Assembly (NCBI GenBank): GCA_023418355.1
Contig: JAEZZU010000235.1
Coordinates: forward strand, 1 to 6,046
Length of the DNA stretch: 6,046 nt
Reading direction: 5' to 3'
From: Pseudomonadota bacterium
GTDB lineage: Bacteria > Pseudomonadota > Gammaproteobacteria > Burkholderiales > Burkholderiaceae_C
The position numbers were made by a program, and so were the translations under genes. The notes under the pieces are model-generated. The model did not search any database. It saw only the letters and a program-made list of their open reading frames with translations, and had not been told where the DNA came from. Of this stretch, positions 4,812 to 6,046 are shown one piece after another (the first letter of the stretch is position 1; every line of letters starts with the position of its first letter).

Positions 4812-6008
4812 TTAGGCGGCCAGTACGGCTTGAACCAGTGGCTTGAGCTTGGCGACGATTTCGTCAGCCTCGGTTTCGCTCAGAATCAGTGGAGGCACGA
4901 TGCGGATCACAGTGTCGGCGGTCACGCTGATGAGCAGGCCCGCTTCTGCCGCTTGGCCAATCAACTGGCCGCAAGGCTTGGTCAGTTCCACGCCAATCAT
5001 CAAACCTTGGCCGCGCGCTTCGACAAAACCGTCGATGCTGCCCAGCTCGGCTTGCAGCTTGTTCTTCAGGTATTCGCCAACTGCGGTGGTGTGGGCCAGC
5101 AGGCCTTCTTCTTCCATGATGCGGATGGTTTCCACACCGGCGCGCATGGCCAGCGGGTTGCCGCCGAAGGTGGAGCCGTGGTTGCCCGCCGTCAGCACCT
5201 TGGCAGCGGCGTTGTGCGCCACCACCGCGCCCACAGGCACACCAGAGCCCAGGCCCTTGGCCAGCGTCATCACATCGGGCACGATGCCTGCCCACTGGTG
5301 GGCAAACCACTTGCCGGTGCGGCCCATGCCGGCCTGCACTTCGTCCATGATCAGCAGCCAGCCCTTGGCGTCGCACAGGGCGCGCACCTTCTGCAGATAC
5401 TCGGCGCGCATGGGGTGCAGGCCGCCTTCGCCCTGGATGGGCTCCATCATCACGGCGACGATATTAGGGTTGCCTTCGGTGGCAGCCACCAGCTGTTCGT
5501 AGTCATTGGGGGCTACGCGGGTGAAACCGTCGAGCAGGTCACCAAAACCGTTGCGTACCTTGGGGTTGGCGGTAGCCGACATGGTGGCAATCGAGCGGCC
5601 GTGGAAAGCGTGCTCATAGACCACGATTTCAGGCTTGGCAATGCCCTTGTCCACACCGTACTTGCGGGCGATCTTGATCGCGGCTTCGTTGGCTTCCAGA
5701 CCGGTGCTGCAGAAGAACACATTGGTCATGTGGGCGCGCTCGGTCAGCAGCGTGGCCAGCTTTTCCTGGCCGGGCACGTGGTAGTAGTTGGAGGTGTGGA
5801 TCAGCGTTGCCACCTGGTCCTGCAGCGCAGCGACCAGCTTGGGGTGGGCGTGGCCCAGGGTGTTCACGGCAATGCCAGCCAGCGCATCCAGATATTCCTT
5901 ACCGTTCACATCCCAGACGCGGCAGCCTCGGCCTCGCTCCAGCGCGATAGGTACGCGGCCGTAAGTGGGCATAACGTGGGGCGAAGCAGCCTCAATGTGA
6001 GCGGTCAT
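4812..6008 (-). CDS. argD: Acetylornithine transaminase (class III PLP aminotransferase)
   Basis: ArgD moves the amino group of glutamate to N-acetylglutamate-5-semialdehyde to form N2-acetylornithine; some members also serve lysine synthesis as DapC. The protein has 398 residues from the start at 6008. Class III aminotransferase signs, in that numbering, are a STGLEANEAA phosphate-binding stretch beginning at 101, AFHGR at 134-138 that stacks on the cofactor, EPIQGEGG at about 189-196, MDEVQAGMGRTG at 221-232 with D222 contacting the pyridine nitrogen, LAKGLGSG with K251 as the cofactor-binding lysine, and GSTFGGN at 278-284. The start at 6008 is chosen over the ATG at 6026 because AGGAGA (plus 6016-6021) lies 7 bases before it and inside the longer reading. 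Followed by argF after 17 bases, which strongly supports the arginine role over succinylornithine or GABA transamination. Confidence 0.93.
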   Translation of the reverse strand: MTAHIEAASPHVMPTYGRVPIALERGRGCRVWDVNGKEYLDALAGIAVNTLGHAHPKLVAALQDQVATLIHTSNYYHVPGQEKLATLLTERAHMTNVFFCSTGLEANEAAIKIARKYGVDKGIAKPEIVVYEHAFHGRSIATMSATANPKVRNGFGDLLDGFTRVAPNDYEQLVAATEGNPNIVAVMMEPIQGEGGLHPMRAEYLQKVRALCDAKGWLLIMDEVQAGMGRTGKWFAHQWAGIVPDVMTLAKGLGSGVPVGAVVAHNAAAKVLTAGNHGSTFGGNPLAMRAGVETIRIMEEEGLLAHTTAVGEYLKNKLQAELGSIDGFVEARGQGLMIGVELTKPCGQLIGQAAEAGLLISVTADTVIRIVPPLILSETEADEIVAKLKPLVQAVLAA

Positions 6009-6026
6009 GAATACATCTCCTGACAT
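6009..6026 (-). promoter_or_regulatory. argD ribosome binding site that fixes the start
   Basis: On the minus strand the ATG at 6026 is followed by TCAGGAGATGTATTC and then the ATG at 6008. The strong AGGAGA sits at plus 6016-6021, ideally spaced for the second ATG and useless for the first. The annotated start should therefore be 6008, with the 6-residue longer form rejected. The promoter itself lies at or beyond the right edge. Confidence 0.75.
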
Positions 6027-6046
6027 AACAGTCGTGGCACAACTTT

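Noticed and set aside
3922..6023. Long plus-strand ORFs opposite argF (297 codons) and argD (397 codons)
   Set aside because: Both are antisense shadows caused by high GC at codon third positions; the minus-strand proteins carry full sets of family motifs.
6009..6026. Upstream ATG for argD giving a 404-residue protein
   Set aside because: The strong AGGAGA lies inside this extension and serves the ATG at 6008.
1..6046. CRISPR arrays, insertion sequences, tRNA or rRNA genes, integration sites
   Set aside because: No regularly spaced repeats, transposase motifs, terminal inverted repeats or tRNA-like sequences were seen. The feo lesions show no insertion element.

Overview
The window reads as chromosomal DNA of a GC-rich betaproteobacterium, most likely a Comamonas or a close relative in the Comamonadaceae. 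The basis is the GC-rich third codon positions and the style of the ArgF, ArgD, FeoA and YkgJ proteins. The genus is inferred from memory of these families, not from a search.

Layout, left to right. (1) Positions 1-238, minus strand: the first 79 codons of kynB (kynurenine formamidase), running off the left edge. (2) 239-331: a 93-base spacer with two clean hairpins. (3) 332-1693, minus: an AAT/APC-type amino acid permease. (4) 1782-1883, minus: a 33-codon candidate single-span membrane protein with a good ribosome binding site, just upstream of the permease. (5) 1983-2309, minus: a YkgJ-family cysteine-cluster protein. (6) 2390-2408: a Fur-box-like sequence in the divergent spacer. (7) 2428-2995, plus: a broken ferrous iron uptake locus. 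feoA carries a one-base frameshift. feoB keeps only the start of its G domain and then runs into a Cys/Ser/Gly-rich tail. (8) 3013-3384, minus: a second YkgJ-family paralogue, convergent with the feo remnant. (9) 3385-3870: a gap with no recognisable gene, holding two weak terminator-like hairpins and one doubtful ORF. (10) 3871-4794, minus: argF. (11) 4812-6008, minus: argD, 17 bases upstream of argF and almost certainly co-transcribed with it.

Functionally there are three blocks. argD-argF covers two steps of arginine biosynthesis: N-acetylornithine formation and citrulline formation. The permease next to kynB suggests uptake linked to tryptophan/kynurenine catabolism, though its substrate cannot be read from the sequence. 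The middle block is the most interesting. Two paralogous CxxCxxCC proteins flank a decayed Fur-type feoAB operon. The Fe(II) transporter is lost from this locus, while its apparent iron-responsive operator and both cysteine-cluster neighbours remain. I see no clear new defence, mobile or RNA-guided system; the points worth a second look are the feo decay, the flanking YkgJ pair and the tiny membrane protein.
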